DNA of 64,000 nucleotides. Origin: Nocardioides xinjiangensis. Its GTDB lineage: Bacteria > Actinomycetota > Actinomycetes > Propionibacteriales > Nocardioidaceae. The notes beneath the pieces are model-generated. The model was not told where the DNA came from. It searched no databases and saw only the letters and a program-made list of their open reading frames with translations. Positions 1-11,177 of the stretch are shown piece by piece (positions within the stretch are counted from its first letter, which is position 1; every line of letters starts with the position of its first letter). The stretch covers positions 975,977 to 1,039,976 of the forward strand of contig NZ_JAFMSY010000001.1 of the NCBI RefSeq assembly GCF_017916455.1. Direction: 5' to 3'. Made by a program: the position numbers and the translations under genes.

Positions 1-557
1 CAGAGGTAGGTCTTGCGAGCGTAGACGGCGTGCGCGCCGGCCGCCCGGTCGAGGAAGAGCAGGCCGTCGCAGTGGTCGATCTCGTGCTGCAGGGCCCGCG
101 CCTCGAACGCCTCGGCCTCGAGCTCGACGTCCTCCCCGGTGCCGGGCAGCTGGCCGCGTACGACGATCCGACTCGGCCGCTTGACGTCACCGGTGAAGTC
201 GGGGACCGACATGCAGCCCTCGCGGGCCTTCTCGTTGCGGCTGCCCGAGACGACCTCGGCGTTGCACAGCACGAACGTCCCGTGGTGGTCGCGGGTCTTG
301 GGGTGCGCGGAGACGTCGACGCAGAAGACCTTCGCCCCCACGCCGACCTGAGGTGCGGCGAGCCCGACGCAGCCGGGCGAGACGCGCATGGTGGCGACGA
401 GGTCCGCAGCGAGGCGCACGACGTCCGGCGACGTCGGGTCAACGGTGTCGCCGACCGTCGACAGCACGGGCGCGGGCGCGCGTACGACCTCGCGCAGCGT
501 CCCGGCCACGCCGAGGTCGGACTCGGTCCACTCCAGGACCCGGGTGTTCACGGTCAT
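1..557 (-). CDS. def: Peptide deformylase, C-terminal end cut by window edge
   Basis: Metallohydrolase that removes the N-formyl group from nascent proteins. All three family motifs are readable on the minus strand: motif I as GCVGLAAPQVG, motif II as EGCMS (its Cys is a metal ligand) and motif III as QHEIDH (two His ligands and the catalytic Glu). The reading frame is open to base 1, so the stop lies outside the window. The ATG at 557 gives the start MTVNTRVLEW and lies 11 bp after the stop of the ACT-domain gene, so def is the last visible member of the ppx-udg-ACT-def run. Motif II has Met where most bacterial enzymes have Leu, which is common in actinobacteria. Confidence 0.93.
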   Translation of the reverse strand, partial: MTVNTRVLEWTESDLGVAGTLREVVRAPAPVLSTVGDTVDPTSPDVVRLAADLVATMRVSPGCVGLAAPQVGVGAKVFCVDVSAHPKTRDHHGTFVLCNAEVVSGSRNEKAREGCMSVPDFTGDVKRPSRIVVRGQLPGTGEDVELEAEAFEARALQHEIDHCDGLLFLDRAAGAHAVYARKTYL

Positions 558-568
558 CGGCCGGGTGC

Positions 569-1087
569 TCAGAGCTCGTCGGTCTCGGCGGCGCGCAGGC
601 TGACGCCCACGCCGAGCTCGGCAGCCACCGAGGCCAGCTCGCGCTCCACGGCGGCGACGTCGGCGGCCGGGGGCAGGTCCACCTCGGCGACCAGCAGGTA
701 GAGGTCGCCGGCGAGCCGGGTCGTGAGGTCGGTGATGTTGCCTCCCACGCCGGCGACGACCCCGACGACGGCGGAGACGATGCCCGGCCGGTCGCCGCCG
801 TGGACCGAGAGGATCCACGACGTGCCCTCAGCGGCCTGCGTCTCCTCGGTGGGCACCTCACGGACCGTGACGGTGAGGCTGCCGTCGGCGGTGAGCGGCG
901 CGAGCGCCGACTCGATCTCGGAGTCGGCGGCGTCGCCCTCGCAGACGAGCATCATGGCGAAGTGACCGCGCAGCAGCGTCATGGTGGAGTCCTCGAGGTT
1001 GAGGCCCAGCCCGGCCAGCTTGCCGGTGGTCTCGGCGATGATGCCGGGACGGTCGTGGCCGAGGACGGTGATCGCGTGGAGGGTCAC
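569..1087 (-). CDS. Tandem ACT-domain protein (GcvR-like)
   Basis: About 172 residues made of two ACT domains, which bind small ligands, usually amino acids. The first opens with HAITVLGHDRPGIIAETT and the second with WILSVHGGDRPGIVSAVV; both carry the DRPGI signature at the strand-helix junction. Proteins of this layout resemble GcvR, the regulator partner of the glycine cleavage system, but no DNA-binding or enzymatic domain is present and the ligand cannot be told. The GTG at 1087 overlaps the upstream TGA by 4 bp; an ATG at 1096 is an alternative start adding three residues. The neighbouring DNA-repair and def genes do not hint at the role. Confidence 0.82.
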   Translation of the reverse strand: MTLHAITVLGHDRPGIIAETTGKLAGLGLNLEDSTMTLLRGHFAMMLVCEGDAADSEIESALAPLTADGSLTVTVREVPTEETQAAEGTSWILSVHGGDRPGIVSAVVGVVAGVGGNITDLTTRLAGDLYLLVAEVDLPPAADVAAVERELASVAAELGVGVSLRAAETDEL

Positions 1088-1908
1088 CTGCCCCATTCTG
1101 TCAGCGCGCGCGCCCGCTCGAAGACCTCGTCCGTCATCTCGCGCGTGAGCCGCCGGGTGTAGGTGTTGTGCGGCGAGGGGTGGTAACAGCCGACCACCGT
1201 GACGCCGCCGAGCACCACCTCCGCGCCGTGGGCGAACTTCGGCCGGCGGGCCGGGGCCTCCGCGCCCGCCGCCACCAGCGAGCGGACCGCGCCGTCCCAG
1301 CCGAACGACCCGAGCGCGACGACCACGCGGACCGTCGGCAGCAGCCCGAGCTCGGCGGCGATCCACGGCGCGCAGGTGTCGCGCTCGGCCGGCGTCGGCT
1401 TGTTGTCCGGCGGTGCGCAGCGCACGGTCGCGACCATGCGCGCGCCGACGAGCCGCTGGCCGTCGCCGGCGTGCTCGCTCGTGGTCTGCGCGGCCCAGCC
1501 GGTGCGGTGCAGGCTCGCGAACAGCCAGTCGGCGCTCGGGTCGCCGGTGAAGATGCGCCCGGTGCGGTTGCCGCCGTTGGCCGCCGGCGCCAGGCCGACG
1601 ACGAGCAGCGACGGCTCGGGGTCACCCCAGCCGGGGATCGGCCGGCCCCAGTAGGGCTGGTCGGCGAACGACGCCCGCTTCTGAACCGCGACGTCCTCGC
1701 GCCAGGCCACCAGCCGCGGGCAGGCGGCGCACACGCTGACCCGGGCCTCGAGCTCCGGCAGCGTCCCGGCCTGCGCGAGGCGGCGTACGTCGTCGGCGTC
1801 GCGGGCGACCGGCGTGTCGCCCGCGCCGGGGTCGTCGGGCCAGCCCGTCCCCGGCGTGACCGGGCTGGTGAAGAGGTCGCCGGTCAGGGGATGGGGCAGG
1901 AGCGTCAT
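1084..1908 (-). CDS. Type-5 uracil-DNA glycosylase (UdgB-like)
   Basis: 274 residues. Excises uracil and some other deaminated bases from DNA. The N-terminal CAACPRL pair of cysteines and later cysteines (VRCAPP and the CAPW region) fit the iron-sulfur cluster ligands of families 4 and 5. Family-5 motif 1 is present as GLAPAANGGNRTGR and motif 2 as HPSPHN near residue 240. Family-5 enzymes usually have His where Asn follows the second Ala of motif 1, so that substitution is slightly atypical. The gene lies between ppx and the ACT-domain gene and overlaps the latter by 4 bp, indicating cotranscription. Confidence 0.88.
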   Translation of the reverse strand: MTLLPHPLTGDLFTSPVTPGTGWPDDPGAGDTPVARDADDVRRLAQAGTLPELEARVSVCAACPRLVAWREDVAVQKRASFADQPYWGRPIPGWGDPEPSLLVVGLAPAANGGNRTGRIFTGDPSADWLFASLHRTGWAAQTTSEHAGDGQRLVGARMVATVRCAPPDNKPTPAERDTCAPWIAAELGLLPTVRVVVALGSFGWDGAVRSLVAAGAEAPARRPKFAHGAEVVLGGVTVVGCYHPSPHNTYTRRLTREMTDEVFERARALTEWGR

Positions 1909-1915
1909 CGCCGGC

Positions 1916-2863
1916 TCACCGCGCGATGGCAGCGGCCATGCCGTGCAGGATGTCGGCCTCCGAGACCACGTGCTCGCCCACCGGCACCCGGTCGAGGATC
2001 CGGCTCCAGATCAGCGCGCCCGCGCCGATGACGTCCGCCCGGCCGGGGTGCATGTAGGGCAGCGCCCGGCGCTCGTCGACCGGCATCGCCACGAGCCGCT
2101 CGACGAAGGCCGCGGTGGCGTCGTTGCCGAGCACGGCCCGGTCGAAGGCCTGGCGGTCGTAGGAGTCCAGGGCGAGGACGCCGCACGCGATCGTCTTGAT
2201 GGTGCCGGAGGTGCCGATGACGGTGCGGGTGCGCTCGAGCGCGACGCCGCAGCGGTCGAGGTGCTCGTCGATGTCGGCGACGCAGGCCCGGACCTCCGCG
2301 GCGGTCGGAGGGTCGCCGTGGAGGTGACGCTCGTGCAGGCGCACCGAGCCGATGTCCATCGAGACGGCCTGTCGGTCCCCGTCCGCGCCGAGCACCAGCT
2401 CGGTCGAGCCGCCGCCGATGTCGACCACCAGCACGGGCTCGGGCGGCATCGGGTCCTGCGCGGCGATGGCGCCCGCGAAGACCAGCGCGGCCTCCTCGTC
2501 GCCCGACAGCACCTCGGGCTCGACGCCGAGCCGCCGACGCACGCCGTCGGCGAAGACCGCGGCGTTGCTGGCGTCGCGGGTCGCGGAGGTGGCGCAGAAC
2601 CGGACGCGCTCGGGCGGCACGGCGTGCCGGCGGATGACCTCCGCGAACTCGTCGACCGCGGCGAAGGTGCGCGCCAGCGCCTCCTCCGCCAGGACGCCGG
2701 TCTCGTCGACCCCCTGCCCGAGCCTCACCACCCGCGAGTCGCGCAGCACGACGTCGAGCGGTCCTCCGCCTGCGGACGCCGACGGGCTGCCCACCAGGAT
2801 CTTGATCGAGTTGGTGCCGCAGTCGATGGCCGCGACGAGGCGGGACGCGGGCTGGTCGCTCAT
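1916..2863 (-). CDS. Ppx/GppA family phosphatase
   Basis: 315 residues of the ASKHA ATPase fold. Hydrolyses terminal phosphates of polyphosphate and/or the guanosine pentaphosphate alarmone. Motif phosphate-1 is AAIDCGTNSIKILV at residues 11-24, phosphate-2 is VLVVDIGGGSTELVLG near residue 140, and the adenosine region follows near GTSGT. The short length lacks the C-terminal HD domain of enterobacterial Ppx, as is normal for actinobacterial Ppx proteins. In this phylum the gene normally follows eno-ftsB-DUF501, exactly as here. Whether it acts on polyphosphate or pppGpp cannot be read from sequence. Confidence 0.9.
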   Translation of the reverse strand: MSDQPASRLVAAIDCGTNSIKILVGSPSASAGGGPLDVVLRDSRVVRLGQGVDETGVLAEEALARTFAAVDEFAEVIRRHAVPPERVRFCATSATRDASNAAVFADGVRRRLGVEPEVLSGDEEAALVFAGAIAAQDPMPPEPVLVVDIGGGSTELVLGADGDRQAVSMDIGSVRLHERHLHGDPPTAAEVRACVADIDEHLDRCGVALERTRTVIGTSGTIKTIACGVLALDSYDRQAFDRAVLGNDATAAFVERLVAMPVDERRALPYMHPGRADVIGAGALIWSRILDRVPVGEHVVSEADILHGMAAAIAR

Positions 2864-2879
2864 GCGGCCATTGTGGCGC

Positions 2880-3413
2880 TCACTCGGCGGCGACCGTCAC
2901 GCACGGTCCCGACTCCCACCACGCACCGAGCAGGTCGAGGACCTCGTCGCCGAGCGGGTTCACCCCGCGGCCCATCGCGAGGGACTGGCCGGCGAGGACG
3001 TGCAGGCACTTGACGCGGTCGGGCATGCCGCCGGCCGAGATGCCGTCGATCTCGGGGACGTCGAGCCCGGCCCGCTCGCCGACCTCGGCACGGAAGGCGA
3101 GGTAGCGCTCGTGCGCGCGGCGGTAGGCGTCGGCGAGCTCCTCGTCGGTGCCCAGCCGCGCCTGCATCTCCTTCATCAGGCCGGAGCCCTCGAGGGTGCC
3201 GATGCGTGAGGCCGCCCGGGGGCAGGTGAGGTAGAACGTCGTCGGGAACGGCGTGCCGTCGGGCAGCCGGGGCTCGGTCGTCACCACGTCGGGGTTGCCA
3301 CAGGGGCAGCGGTGGCCCACCGAGTCGATGCCGCGCGGCCGGCGCTTGAGCTGGGCCCGGATGGCGGCCTCGTCGACCGGGTCGATCCCCTGCGCGGCGG
3401 GAGTGTCGCTCAC
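2880..3413 (-). CDS. DUF501 family protein
   Basis: 177-residue conserved actinobacterial protein of unknown function. Typical features are the RGIDSVGHRCPCGNPDVV segment with paired cysteines near residue 35, a further Cys in FYLTCPRAASRIGTLE, and a Cys-containing PDRVKCLHVLAGQSLA near the C-terminus, possibly metal ligands. The GTG at 3413 overlaps the ftsB stop by 4 bp, so it is translationally coupled to ftsB. A longer upstream reading frame exists but is low-complexity and lies inside ftsB, so it was not used. The eno-ftsB-DUF501-ppx order is conserved, hinting at a link with division or envelope work, but no activity is known to me. Confidence 0.88.
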   Translation of the reverse strand: MSDTPAAQGIDPVDEAAIRAQLKRRPRGIDSVGHRCPCGNPDVVTTEPRLPDGTPFPTTFYLTCPRAASRIGTLEGSGLMKEMQARLGTDEELADAYRRAHERYLAFRAEVGERAGLDVPEIDGISAGGMPDRVKCLHVLAGQSLAMGRGVNPLGDEVLDLLGAWWESGPCVTVAAE

Positions 3414-4069
3414 TGCTGGGTCCCCTCCACCGCGCCGCTCCTCGTCCCGTCGACCAGGTCGACCGGCTCCTCCGCCGGCGGGGGCGGGTTGCCCGCCAGC
3501 TCCATCGACTCCCAGGCCGCTGTCCACCACGCCTTCGGCACCTCCTTGATCACCTCGTCGGGGTCGTTGAGGGACGCCTGCGCCTCCAGTGGCTTGCCGT
3601 CCGCGCCGATGACCTCGAAGCCGGACTCACCGGGCATCAGGTACCCGAACCGGGCGCGCGCCTGCGCCTTGACGTACGCCGGGTCCTCCCACCGCTTCTT
3701 CTCGCGCTCGAGCGCGTCGATGCTCGCCTCGCGCTCCGCGATCTGCGACTTGAGGTCGCCGATGTGCGAGCGCTGCTGGAGGTAGGCACGCAGCGAGGAG
3801 GCGTACGACACGGTGAGCACCGCCAGCACCAGCACGAGCACCGCGGCCCGCCCGGTGAAGCGCGGACGACGCGCGGCAGCCCGGGGCACGGCCGGACGCG
3901 TCGCGGTGTCGGACCCGGAGCCGGCCGCCGGGTCCGGCCGGGGCGACGGCGGCCGCGCGCTCGTCACCCGCGGCCGCGGGCCGCGCGTGCCCGGGTGCGA
4001 GCCGCCGCCTGGCCGTGGTCCGCGCGGTCCGCCGGGCCCAGCCCGAGGAGTACGGCGCTGGGAAGGCAT
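3410..4069 (-). CDS. ftsB: FtsB/DivIC-like septum formation initiator
   Basis: 219 residues. The first ~70 are an Arg/Pro/Gly-rich cytoplasmic extension starting MPSQRRTPRAGPGG, followed by one transmembrane helix (AAVLVLVLAVLTVSYASSL, about 74-92) and a coiled coil (LQQRSHIGDLKSQIAEREAS, then IDALEREKKRWEDP). The motif AQARARFGYLMPGE is the hallmark of the DivIC/FtsB family. The product is a bitopic divisome protein expected to work with FtsL and FtsQ. It lies 19 bp downstream of eno. The ATG at 4069 starts the basic tail; an upstream extension of the frame runs into the end of eno and was rejected. Confidence 0.9.
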   Translation of the reverse strand: MPSQRRTPRAGPGGPRGPRPGGGSHPGTRGPRPRVTSARPPSPRPDPAAGSGSDTATRPAVPRAAARRPRFTGRAAVLVLVLAVLTVSYASSLRAYLQQRSHIGDLKSQIAEREASIDALEREKKRWEDPAYVKAQARARFGYLMPGESGFEVIGADGKPLEAQASLNDPDEVIKEVPKAWWTAAWESMELAGNPPPPAEEPVDLVDGTRSGAVEGTQQ

Positions 4070-4088
4070 GCGGTCCAGTGTGCCTGCT

Positions 4089-6295
<2,207 letters not shown>

Positions 6296-6332
6296 CCGCG
6301 CGTCCACGCCGGCTCGAGCGAGCCGACGTTCG

Positions 6333-6728
6333 TCACGACCCCTCGGACGCGGCCTTCTCCGCCGCCTTGGCGGCGTTCCACAGCCGCAGCACCTGCGCGG
6401 CGTCCGTGGCGACCGCGTCGCCGAAGACGTGCGGGTTGCGTCGCTCCATCTTCGCGATCACCCCGCGCGCGACGTCGTCGAGCGTGAAGTCACCGGCCTC
6501 CTCGGCGATAACCGCGTGGATCACCACCTGGAGCAGCAGGTCGCCCAGCTCGTCGCACAGCGCTGCCGGGTCGCCGGACTCGATGGCCTCCACGACCTCC
6601 TCGGCCTCCTCGCGCACGAAGGGGACCAGGGACGTGTGCGTCTGCTCCCGCTTCCACGCGCACTCGCGTCGCAGCAGCCGCATCTGGTCGGCGAACGCCT
6701 CGAGCGGGGAGCCCTCCGACGCTGTCAT
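6333..6728 (-). CDS. mazG: MazG-family nucleotide pyrophosphohydrolase
   Basis: 131 residues, one MazG domain. Family members hydrolyse NTPs to NMP and pyrophosphate and are thought to sanitise the pool. Metal-binding acidic residues are visible as REEAEEVVEAIE near residue 40 and CDELGDLLLQVVIHA near residue 58, the EExxE and ExxD pattern of the all-alpha NTP pyrophosphatase superfamily. This is about half the length of E. coli MazG, the usual actinobacterial form. It sits just downstream of the SurA-like lipoprotein and mfd, a conserved actinobacterial order. Confidence 0.9.
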   Translation of the reverse strand: MTASEGSPLEAFADQMRLLRRECAWKREQTHTSLVPFVREEAEEVVEAIESGDPAALCDELGDLLLQVVIHAVIAEEAGDFTLDDVARGVIAKMERRNPHVFGDAVATDAAQVLRLWNAAKAAEKAASEGS

Positions 6729-6737
6729 CGGACTGCC

Positions 6738-7406
6738 TCAGCCGCAGCGGTGGTGAAGCGGGAGGGTCGCGGCGAAGGCCGGGTCGGGCTCGGCGGACAT
6801 CCCCGACCTGGCCTGCTCGCTCACCGCCACGGAGGTGTTGGTGTCGACCGGGGTCAGCACGCCGTCGACGGTGTCGAGCCCGTAGCGCGGGTCGACCTCG
6901 ACGCCGTGCGCGTCGGGCCACTGGTTGAAGACGTCGATGCCGGCCTGCGTCGCCTGCTCGGCGGTGGCGTCGGCGACCCCGGCCTCCTCGAGCTCGATCC
7001 GGCCGACCTGGTCGACGATGTCCTGGGCGTAGGCGGTCGCGGAGGCGAGCTCCACGTAGTCCTCCCGCACGTCCGCCGGCTCGCCTGCCACGGTGCTCTC
7101 GCGCTGCGCGAGGTCGTTGCGGTAGGCCGACCCCGGCTCGACGCCGTACTCCTCGGCGATCTGCGAGGCCTGCGAGCGCAGGGTGAGCAGCTGCACGACG
7201 TACTGCCGCACGAAGCTCATCGGCACCTCGGACTCCAGGTCGCCGACCGCGGTGCAGTAGTTGGCGGCCACCGCGTCGACGTGGCGCACCGAGAGCTCCT
7301 CGTCGCCGACCTTGACCGCGACGCCCGGCGACGCGCTGCCGCAGCCGGTCAGCAGGAGTCCGGCGACCGCTGTCGTGGCGGCCGTCGTCAGTCGGGTCTT
7401 GCTCAC
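6738..7406 (-). CDS. SurA N-terminal-like lipoprotein
   Basis: 222 residues. The N-terminus VSKTRLTTAATTAVAGLLLTGCG is a lipoprotein signal with lipobox LLTGC, so the mature protein is tethered outside the membrane. The rest (VAVKVGDEELSVRHVDAVAA onward) resembles the SurA N-terminal chaperone fold and has no parvulin domain. The GTG at 7406 is preceded by AGGAG with an 8-base spacer; another GTG at 7415 overlaps the mfd stop but has no room for a ribosome site. Conserved position between mfd and mazG in actinobacteria suggests an extracytoplasmic folding role, which is inference. Confidence 0.8.
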   Translation of the reverse strand: MSKTRLTTAATTAVAGLLLTGCGSASPGVAVKVGDEELSVRHVDAVAANYCTAVGDLESEVPMSFVRQYVVQLLTLRSQASQIAEEYGVEPGSAYRNDLAQRESTVAGEPADVREDYVELASATAYAQDIVDQVGRIELEEAGVADATAEQATQAGIDVFNQWPDAHGVEVDPRYGLDTVDGVLTPVDTNTSVAVSEQARSGMSAEPDPAFAATLPLHHRCG

Positions 7407-7411
7407 TCTCG

Positions 7412-10400
7412 TCACTCCTGGGTCGCTGCGGCTGGGCTCGGTGCCGGGACGTCGATCACCTCGTCGATGACACCGCGCGCCCATTCAAGCAGGGCGACGC
7501 CGGCCACCGGACGGACCGGGAACCCCGCGGTCTGCGGGCGCGGCACGAGGATCGTACTGACCGGCGCCTTGACGATGCTGCGCGGAAACAGGCGGTCCAG
7601 GCGTACGACGCGCGAGTCGGGCAGGTCGACCGGCGCGAACCGGACGTACTTGCCGGCCACCGTCACCTCCCCCACCCCGGCCTGGCGGCACCGCGCGCGG
7701 AAGCGGGCGACGACGAGCAGCGACTCCACCACCTCGGGCGGGGCCCCGTAGCGGTCGAGCAGCTCGGCACGCACCTCGTCGACGTCGGCGTCGGTGCGCA
7801 CCTCGGCGAGGCGCTTGTAGATCTCGAGCCGCAGCCGCTCGCTGGGGATGTAGTCGTGGGGCAGGTGGGCGTCCACCGGCAGCTCGATGCGGACCTCCGC
7901 CAGCTCCTCCTCGGCGCCGCCCTTGAAGTCGGCGACGGCCTCGCCGACGAGGCGGACGTAGAGGTCGAAGCCGACGTCGGCGATGTGCCCGGACTGCTCG
8001 CCCCCGAGCAGGTTGCCGGCCCCCCGGATCTCGAGGTCCTTCATCGCGATCGCCATGCCGCCGCCGAGGTCGGAGTGCTGGGCCAGCGTCGCGAGCCGCT
8101 CGTGGGCGGTCTCGGTCAGCGGCTTCTCCGCCGGGTAGAGGAAGTAGGCGTAGGCGCGCTCCCGCGACCGGCCGACGCGACCCCGCAGCTGGTGCAGCTG
8201 GGACAGGCCGAGGGTGTCGGCGCGCTCGATGATCATCGTGTTGGCATTGGACACGTCGAGCCCGGACTCGACGAGGGTGGTGCACACCAGCACGTCGAAG
8301 CGCTTCTCCCAGAAGTCGAGCATGACCTGCTCGAGCTGGCGCTCGTTCATCTGCCCGTGGGCGGTGGCCACCCGCGCCTCCGGCACGAGCTCGCGGATCC
8401 GGGCGGCGGCCTTCTCGATCGAGTTCACCCGGTTGTGGATGTAGAAGACCTGGCCCTCGCGCAGCAGCTCGCGACGCACGGCGGCGACGACCTGCCGGTC
8501 CTCGTAGGCGCCGACGTAGGTGAGGACCGGGTGCCGCTCCTCCGGCGGCGTCGTGATGGTCGACATCTCGCGGATGCCGGTGACCGCCATCTCCAGCGTG
8601 CGCGGGATCGGCGTCGCGCTCATCGACAGCACGTCGACCGAGGTGCGCATCCGCTTCATCTGCTCCTTGTGCTCGACGCCGAAGCGCTGCTCCTCGTCGA
8701 CGATGATGAGGCCGAGGTCCTTGACCTTGATGTCGGGGTTGAGCAGGCGGTGCGTGCCCACGACGATGTCGATGGAGCCGTCGGCCAGGCCCGCGACGAC
8801 CTCCTTGGCCTCCTTGTCGGTCTGGAAGCGCGAGAGGCCCTTGATGACCACCGGGAAGCCCGACATCCGCTCGGTGAAGGTCGACAGGTGCTGGGTGACG
8901 AGCAGGGTCGTCGGCACCAGCACCGCCACCTGCTTGCCGTCCTGCACGGCCTTGAACGCCGCGCGCACCGCGATCTCGGTCTTGCCGTAGCCCACGTCGC
9001 CGCAGACCAGCCGGTCCATCGGCACGATGCTGCGCATGTCGGCCTTGACCTCGTCGACGGTGGTCAGCTGGTCGACGGTCTCGGTGAACGGGAAGGCGTC
9101 CTCGAGCTCGCGCTGCCACGGGGTGTCGGGGCCGTAGGCGTAGCCCTGGGTGGCCTGCCGCGCGGCGTAGAGCTTGATCAGCTCGGCGGCGATCTCGCGC
9201 ACCGCGCGTCGCGCCTTGTTCTTGCGCTTGGTCCAGTCGCCGCCGCCGAGGCGGTCGAGGCTGGGGTTCTCGCCGCCGACGTAGCGGGTGACCTGGTCGA
9301 GGGTGTCGGCCGGCACGTAGAGCATGTCGTTGGGCCCACCGCGCTTGCTCGGGCCGTACTCCAGCACGAGGTACTCGCGGACCGCGCCGCTGATCTCGCG
9401 CTGCTTCATCTCCACGAAGCGGCCGACGCCGTGCTGCTCGTGGACGACGTAGTCGCCGGCCGTGAGCTCGAGCGGGTCGATCTGCCGCTTGCGGCGCGCC
9501 GGCATCTTGCGCATGTCGCGGGTGGAGGACTTCTGCCCCGACAGGTCGTCGCCGGTGAGCACCGCCGCGCCCGCCTCGTCGTCGACGATGCCGTGCACGA
9601 GGTGGCCGCACGTCACGGTGACGACGCCGGGTCCGGCCGTCTGCCCCTGCTCGACCAGGCGCGCCGCGATGTCGTTCTCGCCGAGCAGCTCGACGAAGCG
9701 CTCCGCGGGGCCGTGGCCGGCGTGGACCACGACGACGTCCAGGCCGTCGGTCACCCAGCCGCGGATGTCGTCGACCGCCTGCTGGAGGTCGCCGCGGTAG
9801 GCCTCGGCCGCGTGGGTGGGCAGGGTGAGCGACTCGCCGTCGGTGTCGATGCCGAACGGGCTCACCGACCACCAGGCGAGGCCGAGGCCGAGCGCGTGGG
9901 TGCGCACGTCGCCGATCTCCCGGTAGGACGCCGCGCCGAGGTCGATCGGCGCGGTGCCGCCACCGGCCGCGGCGGCCCACGACGCGCTGAGGAACTCCTC
10001 GCTCGTGGCGACCAGGTCGTGCGCACGGGTGCGCGCGCGCTCGGGGTCGAGCACGAGCACGGTGGTGTCGGCGGGCATGAGGTCGACGAGCAGCTCCATC
10101 GAGTCGACGAGCACCGGCGCGAGGGACTCCATGCCCTCGACCGCGATGCCGGCGGCCATCTTGTCGGTGAGCTCGAGCAGCTGCGGGTGGGCCCGGCCCA
10201 GCTCGGCGGCGCGCCGGCGTACCTCCTCGGTGAGGAGGAGCTCGCGGCACGGTGGCGCCCAGAGCCGCCGGACCGTCTCGAGGGTGCGCTGGTCGGCGAC
10301 GGAGAAGGCACGGATCTCCTCCACGTCGTCGCCCCAGAACTCGACGCGCAGCGGGTGCTCCTCGGTCGGCGGGAAGACGTCGACGATGCCGCCGCGCACC

Positions 10401-10960
10401 GCGAACTCGCCGCGCCGCTCGACCATGTCGACGCGGGAGTACGCCGCCTCGGCGAGCCCGCGGACGACGTCGTCGAGCGAGCGCGAGTCACCCGGTGCCA
10501 GCTCGACCGGCTCGATGTCGGCGAGGCCCGGGACCTGCGGCTGCAGCAGGCTGCGGATCGGCGCGACCACGACCTTGAGCGGCCCGTTGGCCGCGTCGGT
10601 GCCGGGGTGCCGCAGGCGCCGCAGCACCGCGAGGCGCCGACCGACGGTGTCGCTGCGCGGGCTGAGCCGCTCGTGCGGGAGCGTCTCCCAGCTGGGGTAG
10701 TAGGCGACCGAGTCGGGGTCCACGAGGTCGGCGAGCTCCTCGACGAGGTCCTCGGCCTCGCGCGAGGTGGCGGTGACCGCGAGGACGGTGCGCCCCCGCT
10801 CGACGAGGCCGTGCACCACGAAGGGCCGGATGGCTCCGGGCCCGGTCAGGTCGAGGGCGGACAGCACCGCGGCGTCGGCGAGCGCGCCACCCAGGGTGGG
10901 TGCCGAGACGAGGCGTCGGGCGACGGAGAGGAGGGGTGTGCGGAGGGGTGTGGAGGACAC
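7412..10960 (-). CDS. mfd: Transcription-repair coupling factor Mfd
   Basis: 1182 residues. Displaces stalled RNA polymerase and recruits UvrA. The N-terminal third is the UvrB-like region (PSWETLPHERLSPRSDTVGRR near residue 90). The RNA-polymerase-interaction domain follows as LTAGDYVVHEQHGVGRF. Helicase motifs are Walker A GDVGYGKTEIAVRAA, Walker B DEEQRFGVEHKE, SATPIPRTL, and QLRGRVGRS of motif VI. The C-terminal UvrA-binding region ends the protein. The GTG at 10960, with an AAGGGAT ribosome site upstream, gives VSSTPLRTPLL; the reading frame extends further upstream, but that part is non-homologous. It overlaps the following lipoprotein region only marginally. Confidence 0.96.
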   Translation of the reverse strand: MSSTPLRTPLLSVARRLVSAPTLGGALADAAVLSALDLTGPGAIRPFVVHGLVERGRTVLAVTATSREAEDLVEELADLVDPDSVAYYPSWETLPHERLSPRSDTVGRRLAVLRRLRHPGTDAANGPLKVVVAPIRSLLQPQVPGLADIEPVELAPGDSRSLDDVVRGLAEAAYSRVDMVERRGEFAVRGGIVDVFPPTEEHPLRVEFWGDDVEEIRAFSVADQRTLETVRRLWAPPCRELLLTEEVRRRAAELGRAHPQLLELTDKMAAGIAVEGMESLAPVLVDSMELLVDLMPADTTVLVLDPERARTRAHDLVATSEEFLSASWAAAAGGGTAPIDLGAASYREIGDVRTHALGLGLAWWSVSPFGIDTDGESLTLPTHAAEAYRGDLQQAVDDIRGWVTDGLDVVVVHAGHGPAERFVELLGENDIAARLVEQGQTAGPGVVTVTCGHLVHGIVDDEAGAAVLTGDDLSGQKSSTRDMRKMPARRKRQIDPLELTAGDYVVHEQHGVGRFVEMKQREISGAVREYLVLEYGPSKRGGPNDMLYVPADTLDQVTRYVGGENPSLDRLGGGDWTKRKNKARRAVREIAAELIKLYAARQATQGYAYGPDTPWQRELEDAFPFTETVDQLTTVDEVKADMRSIVPMDRLVCGDVGYGKTEIAVRAAFKAVQDGKQVAVLVPTTLLVTQHLSTFTERMSGFPVVIKGLSRFQTDKEAKEVVAGLADGSIDIVVGTHRLLNPDIKVKDLGLIIVDEEQRFGVEHKEQMKRMRTSVDVLSMSATPIPRTLEMAVTGIREMSTITTPPEERHPVLTYVGAYEDRQVVAAVRRELLREGQVFYIHNRVNSIEKAAARIRELVPEARVATAHGQMNERQLEQVMLDFWEKRFDVLVCTTLVESGLDVSNANTMIIERADTLGLSQLHQLRGRVGRSRERAYAYFLYPAEKPLTETAHERLATLAQHSDLGGGMAIAMKDLEIRGAGNLLGGEQSGHIADVGFDLYVRLVGEAVADFKGGAEEELAEVRIELPVDAHLPHDYIPSERLRLEIYKRLAEVRTDADVDEVRAELLDRYGAPPEVVESLLVVARFRARCRQAGVGEVTVAGKYVRFAPVDLPDSRVVRLDRLFPRSIVKAPVSTILVPRPQTAGFPVRPVAGVALLEWARGVIDEVIDVPAPSPAAATQE

Positions 10961-11045
10961 CGGGATCCCTTCGAGAGCACGCAGAGCGACCCCGAGCGCC
11001 GAGCGACCGGGGGGTTTTGAGAGTCTACGGGGGCTGTCCGACACC

Positions 11046-11102
11046 GACGCACGTGGGATTGCGGGACCGGCCCCGGTCACGACCGGGTTTGTCCCGTGCG
11101 TC
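11046..11102 (+). other. Structured segment upstream of a secreted-protein gene
   Basis: An 8-bp perfect outer stem, GACGCACG at 11046-11053 with CGTGCGTC at 11095-11102, encloses further self-complementary G/C-rich segments. It lies in the 217-bp divergent gap between mfd and the secreted protein at 11178. A second small stem, CCCGGC with GCCGGG, follows near 11130. It may be a leader structure, a protein-binding site or chance in GC-rich DNA; I recognise no riboswitch class. Confidence 0.3.
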
Positions 11103-11177
11103 GCGGGGTAGCAGACCACCGCAACGCCCGGCGGACACCTGCCGGGCGACCAGACTCCTGAGAGGAACAACGGGGAC

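Noticed and set aside
7856..11020. Very long plus-strand frame opposite mfd
   Set aside because: It is antisense to a certain gene, with His/Gly/Arg-rich low-complexity translation; a GC-codon-position artefact.
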